NCBI GenBank assembly: GCA_963653425.1
Contig: CAVJWC010000001.1
Span: 307,798 to 371,797 of the forward strand
Direction of reading: 5' to 3'
Origin: UMGS692 sp963653425
GTDB lineage: Bacteria; Bacillota; Clostridia; Christensenellales; CAG-314
DNA length: 64,000 nt
Shown here: positions 8,554 through 17,614 of the stretch, piece after piece
Layout of the letters: the number at the start of each line of letters is the position of its first letter
Position numbering within the stretch: position 1 is the first letter of the stretch
The notes under the pieces: generated by a model
Told to the model about the DNA's origin: nothing
What the model saw: only the letters and a program-made list of their open reading frames with translations
The model's database searches: none
Position numbers and translations under genes: made by a program

Positions 8554-9483
8554 TTACTCGTTGATTACGTGCGTACCCGTTTCGCCTTTGATTGCGGCTT
8601 CGGCTTTGTCGAGATTTGCGATAATCGCGCCGTTACCCGTAGCCTTGACGAAAGACATGGCGGCTTTGACTTTGGGAAGCATACTGCCCTTTCCGAATTC
8701 GCCGGCAGCCGCGAATTTCTCTGCATCGGAAACGGAAAGTTCTCTGAGGTCTTCCTGATTTTCCTTTCCGTAATTCAAGGAAACGCAGTCTACGGCGGTA
8801 AGAATAACGAATCTGTCCGCGCCCACGAGTTCCGCGAGTTTAGCCGAAGAGTAGTCCTTGTCTATAACGGCGTCCACGCCAACAAGTCCGTTTTCCGTTC
8901 TGATTACGGGAATTCCTCCTCCGCCTACAGATATAACCACGCAACCCGCGTTCACGAGACGGCGTATGGGATCGATTTCCACTATATCCTGCGGAATGGG
9001 CGAAGGAACTACCCTTCTCATTCCCTTGCCGGGGACTTCCGTCATTATCATACCCTTCTTTTTAACGAGAACTTCGGCTTCTTCCTTGGTGTAATAACTT
9101 CCTATGGGCTTGGTGGGGTTATCGAAAGCGTGATCGGCGGGATCTACCACGACCTGCGTTACCAGAGTGACTACGGGCGAAGGAATGTTTCTTCTTTCAA
9201 GCTCGTTATAAAGAGCGTTCTGAAGGTGATAACCTATGTATCCCTGACTCATTGCTCCGCATTCGGGGAAACCCATATACTTTACCTTTTCTTCGTGCAT
9301 CAAAGCCGTATCGAAAGCAAGGTTTATCATACCTACCTGCGGACCGTTTCCGTGAGTAACTATAAGCGTGTTGCCCGCTTCGACTACGTCGGCAAGAACA
9401 GCCGCGGTTTTCTTGACTATCTCTTTCTGCTGGTCGGAACTGTCTCCCAATGCGTTTCCGCCGAGCGCAACTACTATTTTCAT
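8554..9483 (-). CDS. arcC: carbamate kinase
   Basis: It transfers phosphate from carbamoyl phosphate to ADP, giving ATP, CO2 and NH3, the energy-yielding last step of the arginine deiminase pathway. The 309 residues are the normal length. Family landmarks are the N-terminal VVALGGNALG, THGNGPQVG, the middle VISVGGGGIPV with GVDAVIDKD and the C-terminal GSMLPKVKAAMSF. The ATG at 9483 is preceded by AAGGAG. It is the last gene of the operon, 81 bp after arcB, with a hairpin in the gap that may adjust relative expression. Confidence 0.96.
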   Translation of the reverse strand: MKIVVALGGNALGDSSDQQKEIVKKTAAVLADVVEAGNTLIVTHGNGPQVGMINLAFDTALMHEEKVKYMGFPECGAMSQGYIGYHLQNALYNELERRNIPSPVVTLVTQVVVDPADHAFDNPTKPIGSYYTKEEAEVLVKKKGMIMTEVPGKGMRRVVPSPIPQDIVEIDPIRRLVNAGCVVISVGGGGIPVIRTENGLVGVDAVIDKDYSSAKLAELVGADRFVILTAVDCVSLNYGKENQEDLRELSVSDAEKFAAAGEFGKGSMLPKVKAAMSFVKATGNGAIIANLDKAEAAIKGETGTHVINE

Positions 9484-9515
9484 AAAAACTCCTTAAAACT
9501 CCTTTCTAATCTGAA

Positions 9516-9541
9516 ACAGCCGCAGAATTATCCGCGGCTGT
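9516..9541 (-). terminator. hairpin between arcB and arcC (attenuator or RNA processing site)
   Basis: ACAGCCGC (9516-9523) pairs with GCGGCTGT (9534-9541) around 10 nt. On the minus strand only TTTC follows, so it is more likely a partial terminator or an RNA-stabilising stem than a full stop. Confidence 0.45.
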
Positions 9542-9564
9542 GTTTTCGTTTCGTTTACAAGCTC

Positions 9565-10557
9565 TTATACGTTTCCGATAGTTGCAACCATTACAGCCTT
9601 TATGGTGTGCATTCTGTTTTCGGCTTCGTCGAATACTTTGGAATATTTGCTTCTGAACACTTCGTCGGTAACTTCCATTTCTTTGAGACCGAATTTCTCG
9701 TAAACGTCTCTTCCTACTGCGGTTTCGAGATCGTGGAAGGAAGGCAGGCAGTGAAGGAAAATAACGTCGGGATTTTCCGTTACCTTAATCATATCCATCG
9801 TTACTCTGTAGGGTTCGAGCTGTTTGATTCTTTCGGCGTATTTATCTTCTTCGCCCATGCTTACCCAAACGTCGGTGTAAATAACGTCTGCGCCTTTGAT
9901 ATCGGCAACGTTTTCGGTAAGAGTAATGGTTCCGCCCGTTTCACCGCAAACTTCCTGCATTTCGGCAACGAGGTGTTCGTTGGGGAAGAGTTCCTTGGGA
10001 GCGAGAGCCGTGAAGTGCATACCCATCTTTGCGCAACCTATCATAAGGGAGTTACCCATATTGTTTCTTGCGTCGCCTACGTAAACGAATTTAATCTTAT
10101 TGAAGGGCTTTGCAACGTGTTCTCTTATAGTAAGGAAGTCGGCGAGAATCTGCGTCGGGTGATATTCGTCGGTAAGTCCGTTCCATACGGGAACTCCGCT
10201 GAAACGAGCGAGATCTTCAACGACGGACTGTTTGAAACCTCTGTATTCGATACCGTCGTAGAAACGGCCGAGAACCTTTGCGGTGTCTTCGAGACTTTCT
10301 TTCTTGCCCATCTGGCTGTTGCTGAGATAGGTAACGTGAGCTCCTTCGTCGAGAGCGGCAACTTCAAACGCGCAACGGGTTCTGGTGCTGGTTTTATCGA
10401 AAATAAGAACGATATTCTTTCCGTCGAGAGATTTGTTTCTTATTCCGAGACGCTTCTTTGCTTTAAGATCCTGAGCAAGATCGAGCATATAACGGATTTC
10501 GTCGGGAGTAAAGTCTTTAAGAGTTAAAAAGTTTCTTCCTTTAAGATTAACGGGCAT
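9565..10557 (-). CDS. arcB: ornithine carbamoyltransferase, catabolic
   Basis: It interconverts citrulline plus phosphate with ornithine plus carbamoyl phosphate. The 330 residues include the carbamoyl-phosphate motif STRTR (in KTSTRTRCAFEVAA), the HPTQ loop (YHPTQILADF) and the ornithine/catalytic HCLP motif (FLHCLPSFHD). The gene lies between arcA and arcC with no biosynthetic arg genes nearby, so a catabolic direction is inferred. The ATG at 10557 has an AGGAG SD. Confidence 0.96.
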   Translation of the reverse strand: MPVNLKGRNFLTLKDFTPDEIRYMLDLAQDLKAKKRLGIRNKSLDGKNIVLIFDKTSTRTRCAFEVAALDEGAHVTYLSNSQMGKKESLEDTAKVLGRFYDGIEYRGFKQSVVEDLARFSGVPVWNGLTDEYHPTQILADFLTIREHVAKPFNKIKFVYVGDARNNMGNSLMIGCAKMGMHFTALAPKELFPNEHLVAEMQEVCGETGGTITLTENVADIKGADVIYTDVWVSMGEEDKYAERIKQLEPYRVTMDMIKVTENPDVIFLHCLPSFHDLETAVGRDVYEKFGLKEMEVTDEVFRSKYSKVFDEAENRMHTIKAVMVATIGNV

Positions 10558-10657
10558 TGTGGTAATTCTCCTTTTTTTGTTTTGATTTTATTTATTTTGT
10601 TTTTGCTTGTGTAAAGCAATAATTTTTATCTGTTTTTTGTCATTAAAACAAACGGTT

Positions 10658-11860
10658 TCAGTCTCTTTCGACAGCCATGCTCATGCAGTGAGGACCGCCT
10701 CTTCCTCTCGAAAGTTCCGAACAGGGAATTTCGTTAAGGATAAGACCGCTCTTTGCCATAAGTCTGTTGGTAACGCTGTTGCGGGCGTAGACGATTATGT
10801 TGCCTTCGGACAAAGCAAGCGTGTTCGCGCCGTCGTTCCACTGCTCTCTCGCGCTGTCTATGAAACTGTTGCCACCGCATTCTATAAAGGTGATTTCGTC
10901 GAGGCAAAGGTGGCGGGCAAGATTCTTTCTGAAACTGCCTTCTTCCTTTTTAATATCGAACTTTCCGTCTTTAAGAGTCAGCGCAAACATTTCCATACTG
11001 TTTTCGACGTTGGGATGAACGGCGAATTTATCCTTGTCCACCATAGTGAGAACGGTATCGAGATGCATATAGCTTCTGGTCTTGGGAATGTTGACCGCAA
11101 TGACTTTTCTGAAACCGCTGCTTTCGTCGGCAAGAATTCTCTTCGCGACTTTTTCAACCGCTCCCGCCTGAGTACGCTGAGAAACGCCTATTGCGAGAGT
11201 ATCGGGCGCAAGTACCATAACGTCTCCGCCTTCTATGGAATAACCGTCGCTTCTGTCGTAATAAATCGGAATTCCCCTGAACATCGGATGATTTCTCAAA
11301 ACGAATTCTCCGAGAAGAGATTCTCTGTTTCTTGCAGTGCTGTACATACGGCTGATGATAACGCCGCTTCCTACGAAAGAAAAGGGATCGCGCGTGAAGT
11401 ACATATTGGGCAGAGGATCGAATACGAAGGGATATGCGTCGGGCATACAGTCTTCGAGCGAACAGCCTTTATAATCGAATTCGCTCTTTCTGAGTCCTGC
11501 GATAAGCGTATCCGCCATTTCGTAAACGTCTTTTTCCGCAAGATAATCTATAAGAGCCGAAACCATATTGTCTTCGGTAATACGCGTCTCTTTGAGAAAG
11601 TCGCCAAGAAACTTTCTTTTGAGTTCTTCCGATAAAGCCGCAGTTTCCGCGATAAGATCCCTTATCTCGAACACTTCCACGCCGTGATCGCGAGCGACGT
11701 TCGTATAGGCGTCGTGTTCTCTCTGAGCTTCTTCGAGCCACGGAATATCGTCGAAAAGCTGACGTTCAAGATAGTCCGGCACGAGATTTTCAAGTTCTCT
11801 GCCCGGTCTGTGAATCAAAAGCTTTTTAAGCTTTCCGACCTCGTTTCTGTTACAAACCAT
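10658..11860 (-). CDS. arcA: arginine deiminase
   Basis: It hydrolyses arginine to citrulline and ammonia. The protein is about 400 residues. Guanidino-modifying enzyme landmarks are present: PNMYFTRDPF, SIEGGDVMVL, MHLDTVLTMVD and the C-terminal GGPHCMSM loop with the nucleophilic Cys. I choose the ATG at 11860 (MVCNRNEVGKL) because GGAGGTG stands directly before it; the open frame continues 13 codons upstream. It follows alr by 87 bp without a visible promoter or terminator, so alr-arcA-arcB-arcC is probably one operon. No arginine/ornithine antiporter (arcD) is present. Confidence 0.96.
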   Translation of the reverse strand: MVCNRNEVGKLKKLLIHRPGRELENLVPDYLERQLFDDIPWLEEAQREHDAYTNVARDHGVEVFEIRDLIAETAALSEELKRKFLGDFLKETRITEDNMVSALIDYLAEKDVYEMADTLIAGLRKSEFDYKGCSLEDCMPDAYPFVFDPLPNMYFTRDPFSFVGSGVIISRMYSTARNRESLLGEFVLRNHPMFRGIPIYYDRSDGYSIEGGDVMVLAPDTLAIGVSQRTQAGAVEKVAKRILADESSGFRKVIAVNIPKTRSYMHLDTVLTMVDKDKFAVHPNVENSMEMFALTLKDGKFDIKKEEGSFRKNLARHLCLDEITFIECGGNSFIDSAREQWNDGANTLALSEGNIIVYARNSVTNRLMAKSGLILNEIPCSELSRGRGGPHCMSMAVERD

Positions 11861-11947
11861 AAACACCTCCGCTACTTCCACGCGGTTTTCGTTCCGCATA
11901 AAGCAGACGTTTATTTTCAGTCCGCGACGAACTTCCCGCGCAGACGT

Positions 11948-13075
11948 TTATACTATATAATTTCTCTTCACTCTCGGCGAAATCCTGCAAAGCGTTTCGT
12001 AAGCGACCGTTCCCGCACAAGCGGAAAATTCGTTTATACTTACGGATGTGCCGAAACCGAAAATTTCGACCTTATCGCCCACGGCAAAAGTTTCGTTTCC
12101 GCCGTCGAGCATTATCATATCCATACAGACTCTGCCAAGAACTTTCAGTTGTTTTCCTCTCACGAACACCCGTCCTTTACCCGAAAGACTCCGAGGAAAG
12201 CCGTCGGCGTATCCTATCGAGGCGACGAGAACGTTCGCGTCTTTTTCGAGGACTTCCGTACAGCCGTAACCTATGCACGAACCCCGTTCAAGCCTTTTAA
12301 CCGAAACGATACGGCTTCTTAAAGTCATAACTTCTTTGAGGTTCAATGGATAATTCCCGTAAGGCGGACAGCCGTAAAGCGCAAGCCCCGCTCTCACCAT
12401 ATTAAATTCTTTCAGGTTATCCGCAAGCGCGCCCGACGCCGAAACGTGGGTTAAATCGAAAGTTATTCCCGCGGTTTTAAGTTTGCCCGTGAGCGCGAGA
12501 AAATCGTCGATTTGCTTTTTGGTGTAAGCGGAACAAAACAGACTTCTTTCGTCCGAAGCGGAAAGATGGGTGTAAATTCCTTCAACGATCAAGCCTTTAC
12601 AGCCGATAATCTTTACAATTTCTTCCTCGGCTCTGTCACAGCTTACGCCCAGACGGGACATACCCGTATCTACTTTAACGTGGACTTTAATTCGTTTTCC
12701 GCTTTTCTCGCAGAACAAACCGAGCTTATTAGCGTATTCGTAATCGGTAACGGTCTGCGTTATATATAAATCGCTTAAAATTCCGACAGCTTCGGGCGGA
12801 GTTCTGCCGAATATGAGAATGGGTTTTTTAATTCCCGAATTTCTAAGGCTCAAAGCTTCGGTTATATCGGAAACTCCGAAATAATCGACGTAAGGCAAAA
12901 GTGCGTCCGCGACTTTCTCCGCTCCGTGTCCGTAAGCGTTGGCTTTAACGACGGCAAGCAGTTTTGCTCCGCCGATCTTTTCTTTTATAGCGACGGCGTT
13001 ACTTATGAGGTTCCCCAAAGATATATCTGCCGTGGTCCTCTCGTAACGACTCAAAAATTCTTCTTCGTTTTTCAT
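11948..13075 (-). CDS. alr: alanine racemase (PLP amino acid racemase)
   Basis: This fold-type III PLP enzyme interconverts L- and D-alanine for peptidoglycan. The 375-residue protein has the PLP lysine in AVVKANAYGHG (about residue 44), the catalytic-tyrosine region SIGYADGFPR and RVCMDMIMLD. A promoter is visible 55 bp upstream. Its position in front of arcABC is unusual. Either it is an ordinary Alr in a mixed transcript or it acts on another amino acid such as arginine or ornithine; sequence alone does not decide. Confidence 0.9.
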   Translation of the reverse strand: MKNEEEFLSRYERTTADISLGNLISNAVAIKEKIGGAKLLAVVKANAYGHGAEKVADALLPYVDYFGVSDITEALSLRNSGIKKPILIFGRTPPEAVGILSDLYITQTVTDYEYANKLGLFCEKSGKRIKVHVKVDTGMSRLGVSCDRAEEEIVKIIGCKGLIVEGIYTHLSASDERSLFCSAYTKKQIDDFLALTGKLKTAGITFDLTHVSASGALADNLKEFNMVRAGLALYGCPPYGNYPLNLKEVMTLRSRIVSVKRLERGSCIGYGCTEVLEKDANVLVASIGYADGFPRSLSGKGRVFVRGKQLKVLGRVCMDMIMLDGGNETFAVGDKVEIFGFGTSVSINEFSACAGTVAYETLCRISPRVKRNYIV

Positions 13076-13129
13076 TCATCCGCTCCCGATAACGGGAAGT
13101 TCCGAAAGCGAATAAATATGCACAGCCTC

Positions 13130-13158
13130 ATTATAACACATCGGCTTTGATATTGCAA
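13130..13158 (-). promoter_or_regulatory. sigma-A promoter of alr-arcABC
   Basis: Minus strand TTGCAA (13153-13158), 17 bp, TATAAT (13130-13135). Confidence 0.75.
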
Positions 13159-13808
13159 GTGTAATTCGCATTTTAGAACCATCGTTATACTTTACTTGAT
13201 TAAAACCGTTTTTCGGTCCGTAACTACGAATATGCGTTTTTTTAGTCAAATATGCAACGGTTTTTCTAAGGAACGAAGCGTATATTTCCCTCTTTTTCGC
13301 TTATTACGGCAAAGAAGACTTTTCGTCGATTTTATCTTTCCTTTTACCCGTAATCAAAGCCAAAACCCGAAGGCTTATCGGCTACGCTACGACTAAAAAG
13401 ACTTTGCGCGTAGATTTTTACCGAGCAGGCAAAGGTTTTCTTCTCCGTAAAAAGCAAAAGTTTTTCTTATAAAAAAGGCGGTTTTGTATAAATAAATATT
13501 CATTTGATGCATATAATTATATCTCGGCGCGATAAACCGAAGGTTTTTGTACGATAAAAGCGTTAACCGTGATTTTGCGGGAAAAGACCGAATGCCTGAC
13601 GTCTGCGCTAAGGAAACCTGAAAACGCTCGCTGTTTTTACCGAAACACGGAATAAAAAAGTTCGGCGCTACGCAAACGAAATCATAAAAGACGGTAGATT
13701 TATCGCCTTTACCGAAAAGCGGAATAAGAAGGTTCGTTCTGCTGTAAAAATTAAAAAAACAGTCAACGGGAAAGGGAATAAAGAAAGATAAAGGCTTTTT
13801 TAAGTGAA
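13159..13808. other. 650-bp intergenic region between divergent alr and hut transcripts
   Basis: No gene is supported here. Short frames on both strands lack SD sites and familiar motifs. The stretch contains an AT-rich site resembling an ARG box (13487-13504) and a degenerate direct repeat (13636-13736). Confidence 0.6.
13636..13736. repeat. degenerate direct repeat, two 29-bp copies
   Basis: Copies at 13636-13664 and 13708-13736 share TTTACCGAAA, CGGAATAA and GTTCG in the same order, with about 25 of 29 positions equal. The meaning is unknown. Confidence 0.55.
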
Positions 13809-13889
13809 AAAAAACCGTACAAAACAGCTAAAAACCTTGCTTTTATTATAATACGATAATATGATACCGATATTTCTGTACGGTTTTTT
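13809..13889. promoter_or_regulatory. inverted repeat bracketing the hut promoter
   Basis: AAAAAACCGTACA (13809-13821) and TGTACGGTTTTTT (13877-13889) are perfect 13-bp arms 55 bp apart, and the hut promoter lies in the loop. The arms could be paired operator half-sites. Alternatively, a transcript entering from upstream could fold the element as a terminator-like hairpin with a T tract. Confidence 0.55.
13837..13865 (+). promoter_or_regulatory. sigma-A promoter of the hut operon
   Basis: TTGCTT (13837-13842), 17-bp spacer, TATGAT (13860-13865). The predicted leader before hutH is about 220 nt and contains a further inverted repeat (TTAAGCTT at 13995, AAGCTTAA at 14026). Confidence 0.75.
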
Positions 13890-14094
13890 CTTAAATATTC
13901 TTGCCACGGGCGGTTAATTGTTTTATAATTCAACTGAAGAATATATACGGCTTTACCGTTCTTTTAATGAATTACCGACTTTTTGCGGGATTACTTAAGC
14001 TTTCGCAGGACTGTTATACTTTCGCAAGCTTAATCTTTCCGAGGCCGTTAACCTATAAAGAACTAAAACCGAGGCGATATGGAGGCTTTCAGGT

Positions 14095-15594
14095 ATGATC
14101 AAGAAAACTGTTACAATCAAAAACGGACTTACATTGGACGACGTGGTTTCTGTTGCAAGATACGGAGCAAAGGTAAAACTCAGTGACGCTTGTCTTCGTC
14201 GTATTGCGGAAAGCCGATCTTTCGTCGATAAAATAGTAGAAGCGAAAAAACCCGTTTACGGAATAAACACCGGCTTCGGAAAATTCTCCGACGTCGCTAT
14301 TTCGCCCGAAGACACCAGAACGCTTCAGCTTAACCTTATTATGAGTCACGCTTGCGGAGTGGGAAACCCCATGCCCGAAGAAGTGGTTCGCGCTCTTATG
14401 GTTCTGCGTCTCAACGCGTTGTCTTTCGGTTACAGCGGAGCTCAGCCCGAAACGCTTATGACGCTTCTCGAAATGATAAACAAAAACGTTATTCCTTATA
14501 TACCCGAAAAGGGAAGCCTTGGCGCGTCGGGCGACCTTGCTCCGCTTTCGCATATGGCTCTTTCCATGGTAGGAATGGGACGTTCCTATTACAGAGGAAA
14601 ACTTATGGACGGCGGTGAAGCTCTTAAAAAAGCAGGCATAAAACCCGCTGTTTTATCGGCAAAAGAAGGACTTGCGCTCATCAACGGAACTCAGGCGATG
14701 AACGGATTCGCAACGCTCGCTCTTTACGACGCGAAAAAACTTCTTCATTCCTCGGAAATGACGCTTTCGCTTACTATGGAAGCTTTGACGGGTATTATTA
14801 CCGCATACGATCCGAGAGTTCACGAAATCCGTCGCCAGGATGGACAGATCGAAACCGCAAAGAACGTAAGAAGCATTCTCGAAGGAAGCGGAAACATTAC
14901 CCTTCAGGGACAGCTCAGAGTTCAGGACGCGTACGCTTTGAGATGCGCGCCTCAGGTTCACGGAGCGTCGAGAGACACCATCGCTTACGTAGATAAAATC
15001 GTCGGCAACGAAATCAACGCCGTTACCGACAATCCTCTTCTCTTCCCCGAAACCGACGACGCTATAAGCGGAGGCAACTTCCACGGACAGTATCTTTCCA
15101 TGGCTATGGACATTCTCGGCATAGCCGTAAGCGAACTTGCGAATATTTCCGAAAGAAGAACGGAAAGAATGGTAAATCCTCAGCTCAGCAACGGTCTTGC
15201 GCCCTTCCTCGTAAAGAACGGCGGACTCAACAACGGATTTATGATTCCGCAGTACGTTGCGGCGGCTCTCGTTTCGGAAAACAAAGTTCTTGCGCATCCG
15301 GCAGTCGTGGATTCCATAACCAGCAGTGCAAATCAGGAAGACCACGTAAGTATGGGTATGACCGCGGCAAGAAAAGCGCGTGAAATCGTTACCAACACGC
15401 AGAGAGTTATCGGCATAGAACTTATGACGGCTTGTCAGGCGATAGATATAAGAGAATGCTCGGATAAACTCGCTCCCGCAACGAGAAAACTCTACGACAA
15501 AGTAAGAGAAACCGTTCCTTTCGTCGAAACGGATATGTATCTTAAACCGCTCATCGATAATTGTTACGACATTATACGGAATATGGAGGAATAA
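14095..15594 (+). CDS. hutH: histidine ammonia-lyase
   Basis: It deaminates histidine to urocanate. The 499-residue protein has the ASG triad that cyclises to the MIO electrophile (GSLGASGDLAPLSH, about residues 142-155), the N-terminal YGINTGFG, EINAVTDNPL and SSANQEDHVSMG. It is the first gene of hutH-hutU-ftcD-hutI. GGAGG lies 9 bp before the ATG at 14095. Its stop is 3 bp before hutU, whose SD lies inside the hutH end, so the two are translationally linked. Confidence 0.97.
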   Translation: MIKKTVTIKNGLTLDDVVSVARYGAKVKLSDACLRRIAESRSFVDKIVEAKKPVYGINTGFGKFSDVAISPEDTRTLQLNLIMSHACGVGNPMPEEVVRALMVLRLNALSFGYSGAQPETLMTLLEMINKNVIPYIPEKGSLGASGDLAPLSHMALSMVGMGRSYYRGKLMDGGEALKKAGIKPAVLSAKEGLALINGTQAMNGFATLALYDAKKLLHSSEMTLSLTMEALTGIITAYDPRVHEIRRQDGQIETAKNVRSILEGSGNITLQGQLRVQDAYALRCAPQVHGASRDTIAYVDKIVGNEINAVTDNPLLFPETDDAISGGNFHGQYLSMAMDILGIAVSELANISERRTERMVNPQLSNGLAPFLVKNGGLNNGFMIPQYVAAALVSENKVLAHPAVVDSITSSANQEDHVSMGMTAARKAREIVTNTQRVIGIELMTACQAIDIRECSDKLAPATRKLYDKVRETVPFVETDMYLKPLIDNCYDIIRNMEE

Positions 15595-15597
15595 ATA

Positions 15598-17580
15598 ATG
15601 GATTATCCAAAGCTTACCGTTTTACCGCCCAAAAAACCTTTTATAGAAGGAATAAGACGCGCGCCCAAAAGACAGAGCAATCTTTCTGAAAGCGATAAGA
15701 TTCTCGCCGTGAAAAACGCGCTCCGCTACTGCCCCGAAGAATGGCACGAAGAACTTATTCCCGAATTCACCGAAGAGCTTATGACTCACGGAAGAATTTA
15801 CGGATACCGCTTCCGTCCCGAAGGCAGAATTTACGGAAAACCTATTGACGAATACAAAGGCAAATGCATAGAAGGCAAGGCTTTTCAGGTTATGATAGAC
15901 AATAACCTCGACTTCGAAATCGCTCTGTATCCTTACGAACTCGTAACTTACGGCGAAACGGGTCAGGTTTGTCAGAACTGGATGCAGTACCTTCTTATAA
16001 AGAAATATCTCGAAGAACTTACCGACACTCAGACGCTCGTAGTCATGAGCGGACACCCTCTCGGAGTTTTCGAAAGCTCCAAAACCTCTCCGAGAGTAGT
16101 TATCACCAACTCTCTTATGATAGGTTGTTTCGACGATCAGGCCAACTGGGCAAGAGCGGCGGCTCTCGGCGTTGCCAACTACGGACAGATGACCGCGGGC
16201 GGATGGATGTATATAGGACCTCAGGGTATAGTTCACGGCACGTACAACACCATTCTCAACGCGGCAAGAATGAAACTTCCTCATATAACTTCCAACCTCG
16301 GCGGAGTCCTTTTCGTTTCGTCCGGTCTCGGAGGAATGAGCGGCGCTCAGGGTAAGGCAGTTTCCATTCTCGGCGGAGCGGGCATTATCGCGGAAGTAGA
16401 CGCAAGCCGTATTAAAACGCGTTACGATCAGGGTTGGGTTACCGACGTAGCCGAAACGCCCGAAGAAGCTTTCAGACTTGCGTTGAACGCTAAAAACGAC
16501 AGAAAAGGCGTTGCGGTCGCTTTCCACGGAAACATCGTAGACCTTCTCGAATACGCGATAGAAAAGGATATTCATATCGACCTTCTTTCCGACCAGACTT
16601 CCTGTCACGCGGTTTACGACGGCGGATATTGTCCTCAGGGCATAACCTTCGAAGAACGCACCCGTCTTCTCGATACCGACAGAACGACTTTCAGAAAACT
16701 GGTGGATAAGACTCTCAGAGCGCATTTCGAAGCAATCAAAAAACTTACCGCGCACGGAACGTACTTCTTCGATTACGGCAACAGCTTTATGAAATCGGTA
16801 TTCGATTCGGGCGTTACGGAAATCGCAAAGAACGGAAAGAACACTCTCGACGGATTCATTTTCCCGAGCTATGTGGAAGATATTTTAGGTCCCGTATGTT
16901 TCGACTACGGATACGGACCTTTCAGATGGGTATGTCTCAGCGGAAAGCCCGAAGACCTTCATAAAACCGATATGGCGGCTATGAACTGCATAGACAAAGA
17001 CAGACGTTTCCAGGACCACGACAACTACGTGTGGATAAGAGACGCCGAAAAGAACAAACTCGTCGTAGGAACGCAGGCAAGAATTCTTTATTCCGACGCG
17101 GAAGGAAGAAGAAACATCGCGCTTAAATTCAACGATATGGTAAGAAAGGGCGAAATCGGTCCGGTTATGCTGGGAAGAGACCACCACGACTGCGGAGGAA
17201 CGGACGCGCCTTTCAGAGAAACCAGCAACATAAAAGACGGAAGCAATATCATGGCTGATATGGCTACTCAGGTATTCGCGGGTAACGCCGCGCGCGGAAT
17301 GAGTCTCGTCGCCCTTCACAACGGAGGCGGAACGGGTATAGGAAACGCTATCAACGGCGGATTCGGTATGGTTCTCGACGGAAGCGACAGAGTGGACGAA
17401 ATTCTTAAAACCGCAATGATCTGGGACGTTATGGCAGGCGTTGCAAGACGCGCCTGGGCAAGAAATCCTCACTCTATCGAAACAGCCGAGATTTTCAACG
17501 GTTACCACGAAAAGAGCGCGGTTACCCTCCCCGTTATAGCCGACGACGACAAAATCGCCAAAGAATTAAAAAAGTATTGA
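15598..17580 (+). CDS. hutU: urocanate hydratase, long form
   Basis: It hydrates urocanate to imidazolonepropionate using tightly bound NAD. The NAD-binding segment reads SSGLGGMSGAQGKAV, and GRDHHDCGGTDAPFRET matches the family C-terminal block. At 660 residues it is about 100 longer than the well-studied roughly 550-residue urocanases. Where those have QGLPxRICW, this protein has VGTQARILY, so the Cys implicated in catalysis is absent. Extra sequence lies at the N-terminus and between the NAD domain and the C-terminal block. The operon context still makes urocanase the best call. Confidence 0.9.
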   Translation: MDYPKLTVLPPKKPFIEGIRRAPKRQSNLSESDKILAVKNALRYCPEEWHEELIPEFTEELMTHGRIYGYRFRPEGRIYGKPIDEYKGKCIEGKAFQVMIDNNLDFEIALYPYELVTYGETGQVCQNWMQYLLIKKYLEELTDTQTLVVMSGHPLGVFESSKTSPRVVITNSLMIGCFDDQANWARAAALGVANYGQMTAGGWMYIGPQGIVHGTYNTILNAARMKLPHITSNLGGVLFVSSGLGGMSGAQGKAVSILGGAGIIAEVDASRIKTRYDQGWVTDVAETPEEAFRLALNAKNDRKGVAVAFHGNIVDLLEYAIEKDIHIDLLSDQTSCHAVYDGGYCPQGITFEERTRLLDTDRTTFRKLVDKTLRAHFEAIKKLTAHGTYFFDYGNSFMKSVFDSGVTEIAKNGKNTLDGFIFPSYVEDILGPVCFDYGYGPFRWVCLSGKPEDLHKTDMAAMNCIDKDRRFQDHDNYVWIRDAEKNKLVVGTQARILYSDAEGRRNIALKFNDMVRKGEIGPVMLGRDHHDCGGTDAPFRETSNIKDGSNIMADMATQVFAGNAARGMSLVALHNGGGTGIGNAINGGFGMVLDGSDRVDEILKTAMIWDVMAGVARRAWARNPHSIETAEIFNGYHEKSAVTLPVIADDDKIAKELKKY

Positions 17581-17614
17581 TTTACGGCACAGCCGAAAAA
17601 AGAGGTAATATATT

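Noticed and set aside
8569..10527. A 652-codon open frame on the plus strand
   Set aside because: It is antisense to arcC and arcB, whose motifs are unmistakable; the long frame is a by-product of codon bias.
13076..14094. Transport gene or regulator (hutC) for histidine use in the gap before hutH
   Set aside because: I looked on both strands and found no frame with HTH or TM features; the gap appears non-coding.
13901..14098. Small 65-codon gene upstream of hutH
   Set aside because: It overlaps the hut leader, lacks a convincing SD and resembles nothing; the region is better read as untranslated leader.
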